The notes under the pieces were generated by a model, which was given only the letters and a program-made list of their open reading frames with translations, had not been told where the DNA came from and searched no databases. This document shows positions 59,421 to 64,000 of a DNA stretch of 64,000 nt, piece after piece (position 1 is the stretch's first letter; every line of letters begins with the position of its first letter). Source of the DNA: Brasenia schreberi (taxonomy: Eukaryota; Streptophyta; Magnoliopsida; Nymphaeales; Cabombaceae); assembly GCA_036023115.1 (NCBI GenBank), contig JAYKKT010000086.1:11981501-12045500 (forward strand), in the 5' to 3' direction. Both the position numbers and the translations under genes were made by a program.

Positions 59421-61355
59421 CTTCTTTGGACCTTCACATTTTCCAACCAAATGTTAGCATAATTTTTAAACTCAAGGAATGCAAGTTTTACTTTTTTCAC
59501 TTAAGAATGTTCAATGTTTATACTAATTTAAGTTCGGTGAAACCCTCCACTTGCATCGAATCTTCATAATTTTGCAAAAAAAACAACTAAGTTCGGAGGA
59601 CTCACCTCCTATTCACTCTCCTTTTTGTGTTGTGAGCCTTATTAAGGTTATTTTCACAATTATCTTCTTGCTCCAATGGGCAGGGATCGACTTTTGTGCT
59701 AAAACATTCTTAGCTAAGAAAAAGGGAGAATACTTGCACACTTGAATTGAAATGTTAGCGCAAAAAGAGTTCTCATTCCTATTGGTTTTTGGGTTCTAAT
59801 TGTATTTAGACCTCTAAATTAGATTTAGACTTTAGGATAAATATAGATCTAAAATGGATATGGATCCTAAATGGGATATGAAACCTGATATGGATATGGC
59901 TAGAATCAACCCTAAGAAAATAGTGTAGAAATTTTAAGGTGTAAGAAATCCTAAAATCCTAATTTGTAGAGATCTTAAGATGCAAAAAATCATGATTTGT
60001 AAAGATCCTGATATAAGCACAATGTTTAAATATTTTTATAAAATTAAATGTGCATAAAATTTAAAGAAATCTTAAGCAAGGGAATGCAAAAGTAAGATCT
60101 TGAACATGTGTAAATTAAATCTAATGTGCAGAACAATTCTAACCTAACCAAGAATTAATCTATCTATGTAAGAACAAAACTAAAGAATAAATATACAAGA
60201 TGATTCAAAAGGAATCGATGGATGGGCTAAGGGATTTAATGGATGCTTAGAAATTAATTAATGGAAATCAAGATGTATGGATTAAAGGGACTTGATGTGG
60301 CTGATATGAATATATATTCTATAAAGAATCAATGCTACTAAGGTATGACAATAAAGCAAAGAAATGAGATAGGGTGGTCGATGGATGCTATGTATGTTTA
60401 TGATGACCTAATGATGCATGATAAGAAAACATATTTGCAAGAAAATCAAAATCTTTTAAGAACACTAAAACATAAGAGGCTCATCGAGATACAAACACTA
60501 AGGAGACTCGATGGATGCTTGCAACTATAACAAAACTATAAAATAAAAGAGATAAAATATTAAAATAAGTGAATATTAATAAAAATAGAAAATATGTAAA
60601 GCAAAATAAAGGGATAATGGAGTGCATGGCATACGAATAAAGCTAAAGAATCATAGCAATGATTACCTAATGCAATGATGATAACTATTATGACTTTCTT
60701 TAGTTGATTTCTCATTATTTAAGCATGCTTAAGACTGGGTGAATTTCTTCTTGGTGGTGGATCTCTCACATCAGTACACACAGAGCAAAAAAAAAGAAAG
60801 AAGAGAGGAGAGAGAAAGGGATAACTTTACTTGATGGATACCCAGAAATATTATTGTTGCTTGATAATGAGAGAGATTGATACAATAGGAGGCCAAGCGG
60901 CTATTTATAGAGGGGATTCAGCCTCTTTAGAGATAAGAAACAACCAAATTTAGATCCCTATAAAATCTCTAACAATTCTAAAAAAATAGGACTGTAAAGA
61001 TTTGAAATAATCTCTTTTGATTTCAAAACTATATATGGCTAAGTGGCTTCAATTTTGGATTGACAGGTAGATGACATGGTGGATTCCCATGTGGCTTGGG
61101 GCTCCTTGAGTGGCTCAACTTGGTTTGAGGCTTGACATTCTTGGAAGGCTTCTAAGGGTACTGTGATTCCAATTTGAGTGTTTGTCTTGTCCTGAAACCT
61201 TGATGAATCTTAATATTCGTTAGCCTCAAAGCATCAAAGTGGAAGAACCCATTTTGGCTTGATGTAGAGCTTATTAGGTGAGTATCCATGGCTAAGGTAG
61301 GCTTGATTTGACTTAACATTGAATTTTTAATATAATGCTTAAGTAATTTGACTCA
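59421..61355. other. AT-rich stretch without a recognised gene
   Basis: Only short frames. Repeated GGATATGG/TAGATCTAAA words near 59830-59900 and GGATGGATGC-like words at 60220-60530 are noted. No gene is supported. Confidence 0.4.
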
Positions 61356-61359
61356 AATG

Positions 61360-63405
61360 AATTTTTAAAATCATAGGCAAAAGAAGCTTGGTGGAACAAT
61401 ATGGCTATATATATTAGCAAAGTGGTAAAAGATGTGTTAGGTGTATCTAAGAGAGGTGTACCGTCACAAAAAGAAGCTTGGTGGTGGAGTGAAGTAGTGT
61501 AAAATAAAATCAAGGCAAAGAGGATATGTTACAAATTACATTATATTAAGAAAACTAGTGAAACTTTAGAGGCTTATAAGAAAGCAAAGAAGGAAGCGAA
61601 AAAAGCCATTAGTAAAGCAAAAGCTAAATTTTGGGAGGATTTGTATAAAAAAACTCAACTCAAAAGAGGGTGAAAGAGATATTTTTAGGATAGCTAGGGC
61701 TAGAGATAATAAAACTAAAGATCTTAATTATGTTAGATGCATCAAGGACGAGGATGAAAAAATTCTAGTGGCAAATGATGATGTAAGAAATAGATGAAAA
61801 AACTATTTTTATAAGCTTTTTAATGAAAATAAAGATGTTAGTATTATCTTAGGAGAGTTAGCCAAACCAGAAAAGTATATAAACCACAATTTCTACCGAT
61901 GCATTCAAAAGAAAGAAGTCAAAGAGACTCTTAAACATATGATGGGTGGTAAATCGGTAGGACCATATAATATTCCTATAGAAGTTTGGAAAATACTAGA
62001 AGAAATAGGAATCACTTGGCTCACAAGACTATTAAATGAAATATGGAGAAACCAAAAGATGCCCGAGGAATGGAGGGCGAGTACACTTATACCCATATAT
62101 AAGAACAAGGGAGACATTCAGAATTGTGCGAATTATCGAGGTATCAAGTTAATGAGCCATACTATGAAATTGTGAGAAAGAATTATCAAACGTAGGTTAA
62201 GACAAGTATCAAGTACAACACAGAACCAATTTGGATTCATGCCAGACAAATCTACTGTTGAAGCGATTCACCTTTTGAGATATTTTATGAAACATTTTAG
62301 AGCAAAAAAGAAAGACCTTCACATGATATTTATTGATCTAGAAAAAAACTTATGATAGGGTATCGAGAGAGGTTCTTTGGAGAACTTTGGAAAAAAAAGG
62401 TATCCCATTGACATACATTAACCTTATAAGAGACATGTACGATGGTGCAAAAACATGTGTGAGGACTCATGAAGGAATGACAAACTTCTTTGAAGTTAAT
62501 ATTGGGTTACATCAATGATCAACTTTAAGACCATACTTATGTATAATGATAATTGATGAGTTAACAAAACATGTTCAAGATGAAGTACCTTGGTGTATAT
62601 TATTTACAGATGACATTGTGTTAATGGAGGAGTCTAAGGAAAAAGTTAATAGAAAATTGGAACTATGGAGAGAAACATTAGAAAACAAAGGCCTTTGACT
62701 TAGTAGAACAAAGATAGAATATATGGAATGTAAGTTTGATCATTTGGTTACTTCAGAGGATATAAAAATTAAAATTGGCACACATTGCATCTCCTAAAAG
62801 GAAAGTTTTAAATACCTAAGGCCAAATTTTCAGAGGGATGGAAGAATTTATGGAGATGTTATGCATAGAATTAATGCTGGTTGGTTAAAATATAGAGGAG
62901 CATCAGTTATTCTTTGTGATAAGAAGATATCATTAAAGTTAAAAGGTAAATATTATAGAGTAACAATTAAGCCTGCCACATTTTATGGTTCTGAGTGTTG
63001 GGTAGTTAATCATCAACATGTACAAAAGCTGTCTCTGACAGAAATGAAGATATTGAGATGGATAAGTGGTCGTACAAGAAAAGACCATATGCATAATGAG
63101 GTTGTTAGAAATAAATTAGGAGTGACACCCATAGAGGATAAAATGAGAGAATATTGTTTAAGATGGTTTGGACATATAGAAAGAAGATTAAAAGAAGAAC
63201 CTATAAGAAAGTATGCAAAACTAAATTTGGAAAGTATTAAAAGAGGTAGAGGACGACCACAAAAGTGTTGGAAAGAAACAATAAAGAATGATCTAGCTTA
63301 TTGTGAGTTAACTACTAACATGATACACAATAGGGATCTGTAGAAACAAAGAATCCATGTAGCCGACCCCGTCTAGTATGGGAAAAGGCTTAGTTGTTGT
63401 ATAGT
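61360..63405 (+). pseudogene. RTE-type LINE, 5'-truncated ORF2 with 3' end
   Basis: Segments in order: AYKKAKKEAKKAISKAKAKF (linker, about 61570); MMGGKSVGPYNIPIEVWKIL to CANYRGIKLMSHTMKL (open stretch 61939-62175); [30 protein letters not shown] then a frameshift; and LFTDDIVLMEESKEKVNRKL (62605, active site FADD now FTDD with both aspartates kept). The C-terminal part in the open stretch 62861-63343 is CDKKISLKLKGKYYR, YGSECWVVNHQHVQKLSLTE, RWISGRTRKDHMHNEVVRNK and WFGHIERR. The 3' end CATGTAGCCGACCCCGTCTA plus GGCTTAGTTGTTGTATAG is the usual terminus of this plant LINE group. The endonuclease part is absent. Stops: 62173, 62353, 62696, 62797. Confidence 0.9.
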
Positions 63406-63705
63406 ATGAGTCAACTAGAAAAAATGTGTACTCGATAGGCTTGGGTCACCTAGGCTACGCTTGAATTACATTTAAGCTTAATTGATTCAAGGTTTGAGCC
63501 ATGTACATAAATGTATAATAAGTTTTTTAAATAAATACTCTTTTTGTCGTGTTTTTGAAAAAATATATAAATATAGAGCTTTTTGATAAAATGGTAGTGA
63601 TAAGAATAAAAGAGGAGCATGATAAGTGTCTTCAAATTTTGGCCTCTTATATACATTTATGTAACCAATAATGTCCAAAGTATAAAGTTTTTATGAAAAA
63701 CTATC

Positions 63706-63749
<44 letters not shown>

Positions 63750-64000
63750 TTATACATTGAAATCATCATTTTTGCAAATGAAACCTCATTTGGTGCCTTG
63801 GACATACATAAACTTATATATACAAGTAAGTTTCGAAATTCTTATATATAATAAATATAAAAACCAACTTATATTGAATATACAATATAAATAATTTTTC
63901 TTTTAATAAAATCTCATGGACAAATAAAATAAAAGTAGGTTTTTGATTTTGGCTTACAAGAGCTTTTTTAGGTAAAACCAAGTGTAACTAACTCAAGAAT
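63406..64000. other. AT-rich right end, with a (TA)n run
   Basis: A (TA)n microsatellite at about 63707-63748. No gene is supported in the rest. Confidence 0.6.

Overview
The window looks like nuclear DNA of a flowering plant. It is AT-rich and almost entirely made of decayed transposable elements: Ty3/gypsy and Ty1/copia LTR retrotransposons, RTE-type LINEs, and hAT-like MITEs. It also holds one insertion of mitochondrial ribosomal DNA, long (AT)n tracts, and a single convincing host gene. No prokaryotic features are seen. I cannot name the species from sequence alone.

Layout. 1-13.6 kb is a pile-up of at least six LTRs or LTR pieces of one large Ty3/gypsy family (ends TGTAAACA...), in both orientations. 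An element on the minus strand runs off the left edge (5' LTR 1188-3346, PBS-like site, gag 1046 to 1 with one TAG). One LTR (4169-8271) carries a 2.2-kb block of mitochondrial DNA with a deleted antisense 26S rRNA. The related LTR at 11459 has no such block at the same point. 13.6-14.1 kb is an RTE LINE fragment, and 14.8 kb holds a relic of the ribosomal protein S2 (uS5) C-terminus. 16.9-17.95 kb is a minus-strand DUF4283/zinc-knuckle relic. A MITE (17001-17403) sits exactly inside its zinc knuckle, and a complete chromovirus (18040-24384, target duplication tactc) lies just upstream of it in gene orientation.

25.4-27.8 kb and 32.7-34.3 kb are two diverged copies of one non-coding repeat. 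Copy A has an extra hAT-like MITE, and copy B shows the empty site. 34.4-35.8 kb is a second LINE relic on the minus strand. 36.5-38.1 kb is a decayed gypsy pol on the minus strand, with a tRNA-Met-type PBS at 39.73 kb that may belong to it. 39.7-44.8 kb is AT-rich with a 108-bp (AT)n tract and one unexplained GC-richer open frame (42878-43183). 44858-50970 is a complete but dead Copia element with target duplication aatag. Its LTR TATA box lies in the loop of a palindrome, and its leader holds a 51-bp tandem repeat.

52.4 kb has a third LINE relic and 52.9-53.2 kb a local tandem duplication. 55134-55889 (minus) is the one host gene, a two-RRM hnRNP F/H-like protein, probably with a 5'-UTR intron and with a stop codon that lies within a splice-donor-like sequence. 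57.7-59.4 kb is another gypsy relic, and 61.36-63.4 kb is the longest RTE LINE copy, keeping its characteristic 3' end.

The elements do not work together as a pathway. Every transposon-encoded frame seen here is broken, so the window records a sequence of insertions and deletions. I found no clear undescribed system. The most informative observations are the mitochondrial insertion with an empty-site comparison inside the window, the MITE that splits a zinc knuckle, the paralogue-supported MITE insertion, and the splice-donor/stop overlap in the host gene.
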